Numbered from the stretch's first letter, positions 39,108-51,025 are shown. The stretch: DNA of 64,000 bases from Pyropia yezoensis (GCA_009829735.1 CM020618.1:13126568-13190567), one strand, 5' to 3'. Notes: generated by a model not told the origin, from the sequence alone. Numbers and translations: made by a program.

Positions 39108-42100
39108 ATGACCGGGGGGCGCTGGGGTAACCCAAGCAAGCCACCCCGGAGTACCGCGGGGAAAGCCCCACGGAGAGCGCGGTTGAGCCGACGCCGCATC
39201 AACCCCCGGGTACACCTTCCGGCCCCGACGACACGGCGTCAGGGGATTGATGACCAACCACCAAGGTTGGGAGGAGAGGACGGGAAGCCCCGTCACATGG
39301 AACCAGACAAGGGCCCTGTTCAGGATGCCCGAGCTACACCGGATATCGGTGTAGGCCACGTGCTGTTTACCTTGGAGAACTTCAAGGTATCAGCCACACT
39401 GGGGGTTGACCCCCAGTCGACACGATCGTACTACCCTGTACTGGATACAGGGGCTGGACCCAACCTTATCCGGAAGGATACCCTCCCGGACAAGTGGCTT
39501 CCGCGAGTCAGAGTGACTCGGGGACCCACCATCAAGGACGCGAATGGTCGCCTCATTCGTACGACCGCAGCGATGTCGCTGCGGGTTACCATCGGGGAAC
39601 TCACCACGGAAGTCGACTTCCTGGTGTGTGAGACCCTATCGGTGCCCTGCATACTGGGGTGCACCTTCATCAACGTTCACGTTGATGCAATCCGGCCAGG
39701 CCGGAGGACCGTCGAGCTTGAAGAAGCCGACGGGACGAAGCGAGGACACACGGCTATCGTCAGGGACCTGACGCTACAAGGGAGCCAAGTTAACGTGGCT
39801 GAGGTGTACGCAAGTGTCGAGCCGAAGACACTTCGGTTGGCCAAGCGAACTCGCTTTGAGCCGTTGTCGGAGACAGTCCTCCCGGTTAACTGTGACCTCG
39901 CAGGCATCTGCAGAGTCAAGTCCAGCTTGCGGACGTACAAGCGCCATGGGTTGACCATGGCCAACGGTCTCATAGACCTCCCATCAGGAGGGTCGTCCCT
40001 CCTAGTGATGGCGAACTATCGCCGTAAGGCAGTCACCCTCCCGAACGGAACTATCCTCGGGATTGCCGAGCTCTACCAAGGAGATATCCTTACCCCTGAC
40101 AAGGAAGGTCAAGTGGACCCACTTGAGGTGCTGGCGGTCGCCGAGACCACCGAGCGACAGCAACCCGATGACGGGAAGCCTAGTCGACCATCATTACCGG
40201 CGGATATTCCGCCGAAGGACCAAGAAGCATTGAAGGCACTGGCCGAGGCTGACCTCGACCACCTTCCCCCTTCCGTAGCCGAAGGGGTACGACGGATGTT
40301 AAGAAAGCATGACGTCATGTGGACAGGCGGAGCCCTGGGTACCATTGGGGCAACCCAACATCGTATTGACCTGGTACCAGGCGCACGCCCCGCCCGGTCA
40401 CAACCGCACCGAGCGGGACCTATGCAACGAGAGATCGTTGATGGAGAAGTGAAGAGGATGAGTGAAGCGAAGGTGATACGACCTTCGATGTCGGAGTGGG
40501 GTGCCCCAGTCGTTATCGTACCGAAGAAGGATCAAACCCCTCGGTTTTGCATCGATTATCGACGCCTCAACTTGGTTACCAAGAAGGACTCCTACCCTTT
40601 ACCAAGGATGGATGAATGCATCGACTCCCTGGGGGAAGCTACGGTGTTTACCACCATCGACTGCAATGCCGGATACTGGCAGATCCCGGTGGCGGACGAG
40701 GATATCCCCAAGACGGCATTCGTCTGTCACAGTGGAGTGTACGAGTTCCTAAGGATGCCCTTCGGATTGTCCAACGCCCCCGCTACATTCCAGCGGGCTA
40801 TCGACATTATACTGTCGGGGGTGAAGTGGCGTAACTGCCTAGTGTACCTCGATGACGTCATCGTCTTCTCGCGTAACATGGATGACCATGTGCAACATGT
40901 TGACGAGGTACTCACCCTCTTGAGGAACGCCGGGGTAACCCTGCGTCTGAAGAAGTGCGCCTTCTTCCAACAGACGGTCGAGTATCTGGGCCACCAGATA
41001 ACCCCTGGTAAACTAGGGGTACTCGAAGCCAATACCCGGGCACTCCGGGATGCCCGGTTCCCTAACACCCAGACGCAGCTCAAGAGCTTCCTGGGAATGT
41101 GCAATGTATACCGACGGTTCGTCAAGGACTTCGCTCGGATAGCTAAACCGTTAACGGTTCTTACGAGCAGTACCCTGCCCAAGGTACTCCAACCCCCTTC
41201 GCCTAGCGAAGAGGAGGCATTCGAGTCGCTGAAGCGAGCCCTACTATCCCCACCCGTCCTTGCGTTACCGCACCGACGGGGTACCTTCGTCGTCGATGTC
41301 GATGCGTGCGACACCCAAGTGGGATGCACCCTGCTACAGGGGGAGACGTTGATCGGTACCGATAACGTTATCCCGGACCTACGTCCGGTAGGATACTTCA
41401 GCCGGACACTCAACCCGGCTGAGCGTAACTATAGTGCCACCGAGCGTGAATGCCTCAGAGTTATATGGGCAGTGCAACTGCTCCGTCCATACCTGGAGGG
41501 CTCCAGGCTCATCGTGAGGTCCGACCACGAACCCCTACGATGGCTCCTCAACCTTGGTGACAAGGATTCCGATAGCCATGGGAGGCTAGCCCGATGGAGG
41601 CTGAAGATGGCCGAGCACGACTAACGCACCGTGTAGAAGGCTGGGTCAACCCACCATCTCGGAGACGCATTGTCTCGACTCGACACCCCGAGCGGGGATA
41701 CCCGCCCGGTGGACGAGGACATCCCGGTGGTACCGGTCTGCATGGTGGGTAACGCTACCCAAGGTATGGTTGACCATACCATGGCACACCGAGCATGCCC
41801 ACTAACCCTCGCGGACTTCCGCGAGGCACAAGCCAATGACGACGACTGTAGACGTCATCGTGCTAACCTCCTGGCCGGTACGGCCGGCATCTTCTCTGAG
41901 AACGAAGACGGACTCATATACCGGCGGGCACCCGCCGATGGACGACATCAAGTCGTGGTTCCCGTGTCCTTACGGCAAGCCGTCATGGAACGAGAACACG
42001 AGAACCCCACAGCCGGACACCCGGGGGGTTTACGTATGTTCGCAGCAATGCGAAGGTTCTTCTACTGGCCAGCAATGGCCGTCGACGTGGTCGACCACGT

Positions 42101-43273
42101 AAGGGGATGCCACCCCTCTGCGCGTAACCGCATGAGTCTACATAGGCTGGCGTCTGCCATGAAGCTATTCCCACCCGATGGGCCCAACGAGCAAGTCGCT
42201 ATCGACATACTCGGGCCACTTCCGGTAACGGAAGAAGGAACAGGTACATCCTGGTCATGTCTGACCGCTTCACTAAGCTGTCACGAGCGGCAGCCATCCC
42301 GAATGATACGGCATACACCATCATGAACGCAGTGGTTGACCACTGGATCAGTGCATACGGAGTCATGAAGCAACTCCTCTCCGACAACGGAGCAAACCTT
42401 ACGTCAGCATTCTGCACTAAGGTCCTGGGCATGTTCGGCATCGAACAACGTCGGGCATCCGACTACCACCCGCAAACCAACGGGCAGGTGGAGCGGTTCA
42501 ACCGCACCATCGTCAAGATGCTACAGTGCTACGTGGCCGAGCACACGAACACTTGGGACAGGCTTCTGTCCGTACTCACCCTAGCATACAATGCCAGGCC
42601 ACATCGGAGCACAAACATCGCTCCGCTGGAGTGGGTCATGCCACTAGGCGTCGGTAACCTGACGCTGCCACCAGGCAGGTGCACTCGGTATGATACACCG
42701 AAAGGCCGACCGGCCGAACGTATCCACCTAGCTTGGTTGGCCAAGCTATCGTGGATGATTCCTAAGCTCAAGGGTGCCCTTGACAGAACACAACTTCGAT
42801 ATAAGAAGAACTTCGACGCCCGGTTACGGGTGCGCAATGCAACCCTGATGACAGGTGACTGGGTCTACATCAGACACCAGAAGTTCCGGGGGAACAAGCT
42901 CATGCAACCGGTCAAGGGACCGTACCAGATTCTCCACAGAGATGACCACTCTGTTATCTTACACTCCGATACGGAGATCCAACGCATCAGTGTGAATGAT
43001 GTCACACCTGCTCCGAAGCCGGAACAGCCTCAGCCGGTACCGGCTGGGTTGCTACATGAAGCTCTTACAACCCACCGGTCAGATGACCCGGTGGGACCGG
43101 ATGGGATTCCATACCAAGTAGAGAGCGTGGTCGGACACACCGACCCGAACCTACCAGGACCCTGGTACGTGAAGGTTATGTGGGTCGGATACGACTCACC
43201 CACCTGGGAACAGGCGGCGAATATACCCCGCCAACTCCTCATGCCTTACATGAGGCGACGACGCCTACTGTAA
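39108..43273 (+). CDS. Pol region of the Ty3/gypsy element: PR, RT, RNase H, integrase, chromodomain-like end
   Basis: The aspartic protease has VLDTGAGPN (about 39440). Reverse transcriptase follows with FCIDYRRLN, MPFGLSNAPATFQRA and the catalytic YLDDVIVFS (about 40850). RNase H has VDVDACD and ATERECLRVIW. Integrase begins near 41.9 kb with an HHCC-type finger, then a DDE core including SDNGANLTSAF and YHPQTNGQVERFN. The final part (WYVKVMWVGYDSPTWEQAANI) resembles a chromodomain, which in chromoviruses directs insertion to particular chromatin. The order is typical of Ty3/gypsy. The region carries a small number of breaks. Confidence 0.88.
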
Positions 43274-43349
43274 CAACCCAACCGACACCGACTTCGGCTG
43301 TTGGGGGGTGAGGCTTATACCTACTAAGTAGGGTGTGACATGGTTATGG

Positions 43350-43445
43350 CAGACTTAGGTTTCTAAGTCAAATCAGACTTAGGTTTCTAAGTCGAACCAA
43401 GCTTAGGTAACTAAGTAGAGCCAAGCTTAGGTAACTAAGTAAAAC
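43350..43445. repeat. Four tandem 24-bp units, each palindromic
   Basis: Four head-to-tail units of exactly 24 bp, two of the form GACTTAGGTTTCTAAGTC and two of the form AGCTTAGGTAACTAAGTA plus spacer. Each contains the inverted pair CTTAG/CTAAG. They lie between the end of integrase and the end of the antisense ORF, where two transcripts would meet. A similar but decayed block follows the integrase of the relative near 63580. They could be protein-binding sites or RNA hairpins; the role is unknown. Confidence 0.8.
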
Positions 43446-43752
43446 CTGAACCTTAATAAGTTAACTTAAAGGTAAAGGCTAACCTCGATAATATCGAAGT
43501 AACTAGGGGGCTTACACGGGAGGATGACCTCCCAAAGCCAAGACATAAAGTGAGGGAGGATAACCTCCCCAAGCATGAACCAACCGGAAGAAGTTGGACG
43601 GGAGGCAAGGCACCACTGAGCCAGAAGGGGTACTCCCCAGGGCAGCAAACAGAGGCAAGCAATGCCCCCAGCGGGGGATGAGTTTACACTCACTACTACC
43701 CGGCCACCATAAGGGCCACCGGGTCCCTCTCCCGTACAAACAATAACACTCC

Positions 43753-46200
43753 TCAGTGGGTAGACCCACTGCCCGAGGGAGGCCACTCACGCGTAAGCGC
43801 GTATACCTCCGTGCTCCACCGGTCGGCAATGTCACGACGGTCGATCACCCGAGTTACCTCGGTGCATAGCTGGACGAGGGTGCTGCGGCCAGCCTCCACG
43901 TCCTCCAGAGCTTTCTGGAGGCGGTCAAGCACGCCACCGAAGCAACGCGCTGACCCAACCAGCGCAGCACCTGGGGGGATATCCCCCCAGCTAACAGAGA
44001 GACCCTCCCGCATTGCGCGGGTAACTAGGGCGTCAACCCCTTCATACCAGAGACGGGGACCCCCGTCATTCATGACAGGGGCGGGAGGTGACACTGGCGC
44101 AGCCAGAGGAGCCACAGGAGCCGACACGGCTACCACCGGGGCCGGTGGCACCTGATACGAGGCCCGGTAGGACCCTACCGAAGGGGCTCCACCGTAAATC
44201 CGGCGGGGCTCCGCCCGACGACGGGACACCTCACGCTCCCCACCCGCAGAGCCGCACTCTCGGGGACGACGGCCAACCGCCGCCGGTATCGGGTTACCGA
44301 ACCACGGGGCAAGGACCTGAAGAGGGTCATGGATAACCATGGGAATACCCAGGTCAGGAACGGCCTCGGTGGACGCCCACCCATGGCAACTGGACTCACC
44401 CGGCTGAGTACGCCGGATACGCAACGAGTGACGAGGCAAGGGGGAAGCCCCAGCCTGTGGGTCCCGGTACGGGGGAAGGGCCAACACCCCAGCCCAGTTC
44501 ACGGCATCGTGAACAGCCAGCAGAGCCTCGAACTCCCGGGCCAACCCGGTCTTGGCAGCTATCAGGTCCACGCCCAACTGCGCGATGTGCCGACGGACAC
44601 CCGTCGGAAGATGAAACAGGCGCCCCTGCCGGCGGACGGACAGCAAGAAGGAGGACGCCTGCCCGAGGGTAACCTCAAGGGTGAAGGTACCCTGCAACGG
44701 GTGGACCGGCCGGGAGGCCAACACACTCCCGAAGTATCGGAGACAGGAGCCGGTGTCAAACCGGAAAGCAGGGGCGGGTTCCCACCCCTCCTGCCATAGC
44801 GGCGGGCGCACGGGAGTGTATACCGGCGCACGACCGTTGCCGGTCTGCAACGCACACGTTATATCCGTGCGAAACGCATCCGCCATGACACCATGGTTAC
44901 GTCGCCAGCTCGACGCCGACTTCAACCCCGCCATAGGCGGGTAGGGAGCCGTCAACGACAGATACGGGGATACTCCCGGGTAGTAATCAAAGTCGGGATA
45001 CAGACCGGTACTGCCCACCGTCTCCCCAAACGCAACCGGCTCCGCCGCCGCCGCAATCCCCCGAGCACTAGCCGGGTAGTCAATCTCCCGCGGCAACGCG
45101 GGAGCAATCAGGTCGCATACCCCGAAGGCGGGGTCGAGGTAGACCTCACCCCGTCCCACCCGGGTGCGCCAGAGCTGCGCATGCCGGTCATCCGGCTGAC
45201 TCAGTATCCAATGGTGTTCCACCCGGACCGCGTTCGGCTGGTTGACCAGGCGCACCAGCTCCCGCTCCCAACTCGGGTCCACCTTGACGCGCCGGGAGGA
45301 CTCTCCACGGGGATGCCGCGGGTGGAAGTCCACCCGCATCCGCCCACCGGACTCCACTGACTCTTGCACAGTGAGGCCTCGAACCCGAGCCACCAGGTCG
45401 GACATCGACATGGCGGGTTGACCCGCCGCCACGGCGACGCCGCCACCCAACGGGGCAACCCGGGCAGGACCAGGAAGAATCGGGGGCGCCGGGGGATGCC
45501 CCACCGGCAGAGGGGCCGACGCCGGAGGTGGACGAGGCCGAGGAGGAAGAAGAAGGGCGGGCGCCCGCCCGGAGTAGCTTCCGGTGTCAACCGCCATGGG
45601 GGAAGGAGCGTCTTGACCGCTCGACGCCCGCGGCACCGCGGGTAGGGTACCGGCGCCGGCACCACCCGTCGACGTAGCCCCCGCCTCGGAAGGGGAAGGC
45701 ACTTGGACAGCCTCCGGAGCCGAAGCACAGGCCGTGCGGACACCCGCATCGTCTTGACTCGCCGCACCGGGTGTCGCATCGCCACCACCACCCGCGTCAA
45801 TGTCGGGACTGCCTTGAGGAGTCACCGCCCGGACACCCGGACCACCTTGCCTAGCCGGACTCGGCCGGGAATCGCCACCTCCGCCGCAGGGCGGGCCATC
45901 TTGGGGTAGCTGCGGTGAGCCGGCACCGGCACCAGGCTCCATCCGGGCAGCCGGCAGAGAGGGGGTAGAAGCCGCCACGCGCGGTTGACCGCCGGGTTGA
46001 CCTCCGGCCGACGGCACCGTTGTGCCGCTGCACACGGACGACAGTCCTCCGGCCGACAGACGGACGGACACCGCAGGCTCGTCGTCTTCAGACGAGCTCA
46101 CCCCGTAACGCGCGGCGTCAGGACCGACAGGCGCGTCGTCCTCCATCTCCTCCCCGATCAGGAGGTCTTCCTCCTCTTCAAGCACCTGGGGATAGGACAT
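43753..46200 (-). CDS. Antisense accessory ORF of the Ty3/gypsy element, 815 residues, unknown function
   Basis: A long frame on the strand opposite to gag-pol, between integrase and the 3' LTR, starting at MSYPQVLEEEEDLL. It is open from 46311, but the first ATG is at 46200. The N-terminus is acidic. Residues of about 40-290 are Pro/Gly/Ala/Ser rich and probably disordered. From about 300 on the sequence looks globular, with blocks such as VDPSWERELVRLVNQPN, VEHHWILSQPDDRHAQLW and FHLPTGVRRHIAQLGVDL, and a helical C-terminus with Trp and Arg. I recognise no domain: it is not an envelope, and no transmembrane segment or signal peptide is visible. Accessory antisense ORFs in this position are known in some plant Ty3/gypsy lineages. 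The frame looks whole. Confidence 0.7.
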   Translation of the reverse strand: MSYPQVLEEEEDLLIGEEMEDDAPVGPDAARYGVSSSEDDEPAVSVRLSAGGLSSVCSGTTVPSAGGQPGGQPRVAASTPSLPAARMEPGAGAGSPQLPQDGPPCGGGGDSRPSPARQGGPGVRAVTPQGSPDIDAGGGGDATPGAASQDDAGVRTACASAPEAVQVPSPSEAGATSTGGAGAGTLPAVPRASSGQDAPSPMAVDTGSYSGRAPALLLPPRPRPPPASAPLPVGHPPAPPILPGPARVAPLGGGVAVAAGQPAMSMSDLVARVRGLTVQESVESGGRMRVDFHPRHPRGESSRRVKVDPSWERELVRLVNQPNAVRVEHHWILSQPDDRHAQLWRTRVGRGEVYLDPAFGVCDLIAPALPREIDYPASARGIAAAAEPVAFGETVGSTGLYPDFDYYPGVSPYLSLTAPYPPMAGLKSASSWRRNHGVMADAFRTDITCALQTGNGRAPVYTPVRPPLWQEGWEPAPAFRFDTGSCLRYFGSVLASRPVHPLQGTFTLEVTLGQASSFLLSVRRQGRLFHLPTGVRRHIAQLGVDLIAAKTGLAREFEALLAVHDAVNWAGVLALPPYRDPQAGASPLPRHSLRIRRTQPGESSCHGWASTEAVPDLGIPMVIHDPLQVLAPWFGNPIPAAVGRRPRECGSAGGEREVSRRRAEPRRIYGGAPSVGSYRASYQVPPAPVVAVSAPVAPLAAPVSPPAPVMNDGGPRLWYEGVDALVTRAMREGLSVSWGDIPPGAALVGSARCFGGVLDRLQKALEDVEAGRSTLVQLCTEVTRVIDRRDIADRWSTEVYALTREWPPSGSGSTH

Positions 46201-46784
46201 GATAACGGGTGCGGAGTCCCCCGCGCCCACAAGCCGTCGACGGCTACGACCCGGTACGGTGGGATAACCGGGACGAGCCAGGGAAGCGCGGGCGCCCGCG
46301 CTTATGACCACAAACGGCCACGAGAAGCGCCACAGGCGCGCGGGTCAGCCCGCGCCCCACGAGTCTACGAACGGGCTCCACCCAGGCACCTGGGCGGGCC
46401 GGGGCCACACCCCCGTACGGGGCAACCAAGAGGGGTTCACCCCGAAACCGCCCCCGCGAAAAGCGGGAGCGGCCGCCCCCATTCACTCGGTAACACGAGA
46501 GGGGCTCCCCTACCACCAGACACCTGGTGGCGGATCCGCTTGCACCACCCCTCGGAAAGGGGGGTCGTGAACAGAACCCGCATCGGGAATTTAACGGTCC
46601 GGAAAACGGATCGTGTGTGTACCACACAAAGGGGGGCACCCCCCTCAGACAACCTCGAAAAGGGGTGTCTGTCGCGACGGGGCGCAAAGCCCCACCCGAC
46701 TGGTAAACGGTCACGCGACCCACTTACACTCGGTAACCCGAATGCAACTCGACCCAAGGACGGGCCGAATCTAAGGGGGGGATA

Positions 46785-47147
46785 TGTAGCAATATGGTTG
46801 GCCGTATTGTAACCCTAATATTAGGGGGGCTACTTCTAACCCTTAACTTCCAATTTGATAGTTCGTACTGGTCACGGTATCTATAAGTTACGTATGACCA
46901 GAGGGACTTGCATCTTGGGGTGGAGGGTAGTTAGTAGTGTCTCCGAGGGTTTATAACGTGGGGGCCGGCGGCGAATCCACCGCCGGCCAAGGTAGAACAA
47001 CAAACCCCTCCCATTTGGGCTCCCATCTTGGTCCCGTGGCTTGCGCTCCAAGGACAGCAACCTTGGCCTCCCGGTGACGTTGGTGCCGATCCCCCTTGGT
47101 GAGTGTTCCCTGAGAGTGGACGTGCGACGGATCCCTATTGTGCTACA
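46785..47147 (+). repeat. 3' LTR of the Ty3/gypsy element
   Basis: 363 bp, differing from the 5' LTR at two positions. It is preceded by a polypurine tract (AAGGGGGGGATA) and followed by the right target-site copy CGCCG. Confidence 0.93.
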
Positions 47148-48929
47148 CGCCGCCGCCGGCGCCCGCCGTCTCTTTGCCCGCCGTCGCCGCCGCCGTAGGA
47201 CCCTTGGCGGCGGGCGGCCCGCCACCGTCCCCGCCCTCCTCGGTCAGCGCCGGGCCGCCGCCGCCGCCGTCGTCGCCGCCCTCACCGGCACCGTCGGCGC
47301 CGTCGCTGAGCGCCGGGCCGTCGGTGAGCGTCAGCGGCGGCAGCGCCCCGGCGCCGCTGCAACCGCCGCCACCACAGCCACGAGCGACAGGGGGGGGGCC
47401 ACATGCGCCGCCGCCACTGCTGCCGGCACCGCCACTGGCGGCCGCGCCAGCACCGCCACCAGCGGCGCCGCCGCCAGCGCCAACGGCACTGCCACCTGCT
47501 GGGCCGCCGCCACCACCAGCGCCGGGGCCGCCCGGGCCACCACCGTCGCCCCCGCCGCCGCTGCCCGGACCACCGCTACCGGCGCCCAGACCACCGCCGC
47601 CGACGCCCGGACATCCCCACCGGCGCCCGGACCTTCCCCGCTAGCGCCACCGCCGGGCGCCAGCGCACCGGCGCCGCCAGCGCCAGCGCCACGACCGTTG
47701 CCGGCGCCAGCGCCGCCGCCGCGGCCGCCGCTGCCGCCGCCGCCGCCACCAGCGCCACCACCAGCGCCCCCGCCGTTGCCGGCGCCGGGGCCACCACCGT
47801 CCCCAGCCCCCGTCCTGGCGCACCAGCGACCGCGCCTGTACCGCTGCCGCCGCCGCCCACACCGGCCGCGCGGGCGTGGCGGCAGCGGCGGAGCCGCCCA
47901 GGGGCGCACCCCGGACCGACACGGCGGCGGCGGCGGCGGTCAGAGCCACAGCCGCGACCGCCCCGGTGGTGGTGCGGAGGCCGGCGGAGCGGCGGCCAAG
48001 GCGGGCCATGGCGGCTGTGAATACGGCGGGGGGAGGGGGGCTCGCGGAAGGGGGGAGGTGTATAAATGCGGGGGACGTGGGAGGGGAGGGGCGAGGCGGG
48101 TGAGGTGGGTGGCGGTTGGTGGTGGTTTAGTGGAAGATCGGGGGGGAGGAAGGTGGGGGCGAGGAGAGTAGTCGGGGCGGGAAGGGTGGAAGGGGGGGGG
48201 GGGATGGAGGGTGACCAGGTGCCACGGGGGGGCTGCTCGCGATGGGGCAGTTCACGACGAGCGGGGGTGGCGGGGAGGGCGACGCTGCAACCTGCGGGCG
48301 CCTCTTTCTGGGCGCCTCCGCCGCCGGCGTGCTGCGGCGGCGTTGGCGGCCCCGCCCGCGTGCGCGGGGGTGGGGAAGGAGGGGCGGCAACTGGCGGCGG
48401 GTGGCGCCAGTTGCCTCGTCGGCGCCGACGCCCCCCGCAACCACCTCCCCCTCCCCCTCCCCCCCTCTCCGCCTCCACCCCGCCCCTATCCACTCAACTC
48501 ACTCCCCTGCCCCCCCCCTCCCCCCCTCTCTGTCCACCCTCCCTCCCCCCCTCTTTCTGGGCGCCTCCGCCGCCGGCGTGCTGCGGCGGCGTTGGCGGCC
48601 CCGCCCGCGTGCGCGGGGGTGGGGAAGGAGGGGCGGCAACTGGCGGCGGGTGGCGCCAGTTGCCTCGTCGGCGCCGACGCCCCCCGCAACCACCTCCCCC
48701 TCCCCCTCCCCCCTCTCCGCCTCCACCCCGCCCCTATCCACTCAACTCACTCCCCCGCCCCCCCCTCCCCCCCTCTCTGTCCACCCTCCCTCCCCCCCTC
48801 CCCCCCCCCGCCCCTCCCCTTGCCGCCGTGGCGTTTCCCCCCGGCGCACGACGGCGGCGCAATGACGGCGCGTGGCCGACGGCGGCAGAGGTGGACGATA
48901 CGCCGGCGCTGGCACTAAGCGTGGCCGGG

Positions 48930-48962
<33 letters not shown>

Positions 48963-49626
48963 GCGGGGGGAGTCGGCGAGGGCGGGGCGGGCGGGGGGTG
49001 AGAGTGCGCCAGCGGGTGGGAGAAAAAGAACAAGAACAAAAAAAGACACCGCGGGGGGGGGAGGGCGACGGAGGTGGGGGGGGGGAGGGCCAGGAACACC
49101 GCCGGCCGACAGGGACCGCCACCGGCGGGGCGGGAGGGCGGGCGTGGGTGGTCCCTTGCGAGGCGGCTCCGTCCCGCTCCCCCCCTCTCGCCCCGCCGGC
49201 GCGCCCGCCGCCGGCCGCCCCCCCCCCCTTCCCCCCCCTCACACCCCCCCCTGCCCTCCCACCTCCCCATTGCCCTGTGGTGGCGCGTGTACCGCGTTTG
49301 CACGCGACGCCCACCGGGAAAGATGGGGAGAGATTGTCGGCTGGGGGGGGGGGGGTGGGGGGGGGCGAGGGTGCCCCCCCCCCATGCCCCCCCCCCTCCC
49401 CCACGTGCACCACTCCCCCCCCGTTCCCGGCCTTCGGAAATGGTGCGGCACCAGCGGATTTGCCCGCCGCGGCCCTTCCGGTCGTGGGGACGTGGGCGGC
49501 AGGGGATCGCCCCTCGCCGCCAAGAGCCCCGCGCCCGCCCCCCGGCCCACCACCCCCCGTGCGCCCGCTTCCCTCCGTCGTCGACGTGTGCGCCGCGGCG
49601 CGCCCGTCGCCCGTCGCCGCCGGGGG
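47148..49626. other. GC-rich low-complexity flank between two retroelements
   Basis: Contains strings of GCCGCC and CCACCG units, open on both strands by composition. On the minus strand an ATG at 48009 begins MARLGRRSAGLRTTTG followed by an Ala/Val-rich hydrophobic run, like a signal peptide. A TATTTATAC-like box lies about 60 bp upstream (near 48060). This could be the start of a low-complexity secreted-protein gene cut by the LTR element, but the frame after it is not convincing. The region also holds a 249-bp tandem repeat and a GA microsatellite (48928-48955), and C-rich tracts. It recurs at 57616-60100. Confidence 0.4.
48302..48799. repeat. Tandem duplication of a 249-bp unit
   Basis: Two nearly identical head-to-tail copies begin with CTCTTTCTGGGCGCCTCC at 48302 and 48551. 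Each has a GC-rich first half and a C/CT-rich second half. The close identity implies a recent duplication. The pair recurs at 58772-59269. Confidence 0.85.
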
Positions 49627-51025
49627 TACTGGGACTTACGAATGGCCTTAAGATTCTTCTCGTTGACAATGAGGCGTCCCGGACGGACAACATGTCTCAA
49701 GTATTCCACCTCTTGAGTAAAGAGGTGGCACTTACTGACTTTCAGCGACACAACGGCGTCAGCAAGTAGATTGAACACCTGACCAAGATGGTCAATGTGC
49801 TCTTCTGGAGTTCGGGAGAACACGATGATGTCGTATAGGTACACAAGACAGATCTGCCACCGAACTCCGGCCAGAATCATGTCCATTGCGCGTTGGAAAG
49901 TTGCCGGCGCGTTACTTAGCCCAAACGGCAACCGTTTGCACTGATGGGTAACACAGGGACAGGTAAAGGTAGTTTTTTGCCTGTCCTCCTGGGCAATGGG
50001 AATATGCAAGTACCCGCGCTACAGGCTAGGGTGAAGAACACGTTTGCCTCCCACAGTGAATCCAGACAGTCGTCCATCGTAGGAAGAGCGTAACTATCCT
50101 TCACCGTGCTCTCGTTGAGCTTACGATAGTCTATACAGAACCGTGGGGTCCCATCTGGTTTAGGGACAATCACCACCGGGACTTGCCCCTTCGACGTTAC
50201 AGGCTTCTATCACGTCTAGGGCGTCCATGCGAGGAACTTGCTCCTTGACGAGGGCCCTTGAACGGGGCCCTCCCCTGTATGGTTGTTGACGTATAGGGGC
50301 CACTCCGGGTTTCAACTCGACCCGGTGTTCCGTGGCCTTCATGAGACTTAATTGACCATCCCACAACTTGTGATATTGGTCCACGAGGCGTTCAACTTGA
50401 ACCCGCAACTTGGGTGAAACAATCTCCATGTCCGCATAGGGTCGAGGAGGGGCTGTCGACAAGCAGGATTCGACTGTGAAACTGTCACAGGAGCCACGGA
50501 CTTCCCTTTCCCAAGGATGGGGATAGTCTCCCCGTTCATCAACATAACCCAGTACTCAGGGCCGCAAATCAAAGGCACGTAGGTCACCACATTCGGGGCG
50601 CCCAGAAGCAGGAACACCGACATGTCTCAACCACACCATAAGTCACGTCGACTTCATGGGACCCCAGCCTAGTTGGCAAGGTCACAGCACCTGCGATGGG
50701 CAGTATCCCACCATTGATGTCGATCATATAGTTGATCTTGGACTTCCAATGTTGGAGCTCCACCTCGTTGGGCAACAGCGACTTACGTATCAAAGAAGCG
50801 CCTGAGCCAGTATCAAGTACGATACGGGCACAACACGCACGGCCTGGGGCTAGCTGCACCGGGCGAGCCACCTGGAAGTTCTCTTCTGTCAGCACAGCGA
50901 TGACCCGACGTGGGTTTACGTTCTTAGGGAGTCCTAGCCGAGGTGGGAGGACTTCTTTTGGTCAGCACAGTATGCGACAGGTTAGATTCGTCTCCTTGAC
51001 CCACTCGGCCGAGGATGTTGCTGTG
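49627..51025 (-). mobile_element. Partial Ty3/gypsy element of a second family (PR-RT), cut by the gap
   Basis: Minus-strand sequence of a different Ty3/gypsy family. Reading from 51025 leftward it has a protease block (VLDTGSGASLI, about 50820) and reverse transcriptase (FCIDYRKLNE, RLPFGLSNAPATFQRA, and YLYDIIVFS where YLDD is usual). It ends abruptly in the RT-RNase H connection at about 49627 against GC-rich DNA. RNase H, integrase and LTRs are not seen. It is a fossil with several breaks. The same sequence appears more fully at 60101-62020. Confidence 0.8.

Larger units (their letters stand above)
36328..47147 (+). mobile_element. Ty3/gypsy (Metaviridae) LTR retrotransposon, nearly whole, with antisense accessory ORF
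   Basis: A 10.8-kb element bounded by 363-bp direct LTRs that begin TGT and end ACA and differ at only two positions, and by a 5-bp target duplication (CGCCG at 36323-36327 and 47148-47152). Order from the left: 5' LTR, gag, protease, reverse transcriptase, RNase H, integrase with a chromodomain-like C-terminus, a block of four 24-bp palindromic repeats, a long ORF in antisense direction, polypurine tract, 3' LTR. Protease-RT-RNase H-integrase order and RT sequence place it in Ty3/gypsy, and the C-terminal end suggests a chromovirus. Near-identical LTRs mean a recent insertion. It looks close to whole but carries a few breaks in gag-pol. Confidence 0.93.

Noticed and set aside
43350-43445. 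Regular short palindromic repeats resembling a CRISPR array
   Set aside because: Units are directly adjacent without unique spacers, only four occur, and they are part of a retrotransposon in a eukaryote.
45370-45400. Minus-strand block with CTCGAACCCGAG like a tRNA T-loop
   Set aside because: It lies inside the antisense ORF and no tRNA fold is possible.
47041-48171. 376-codon Pro/Ala/Arg frame after the LTR
   Set aside because: It begins inside the LTR and consists of low-complexity triplets; competing frames are equally open on both strands.
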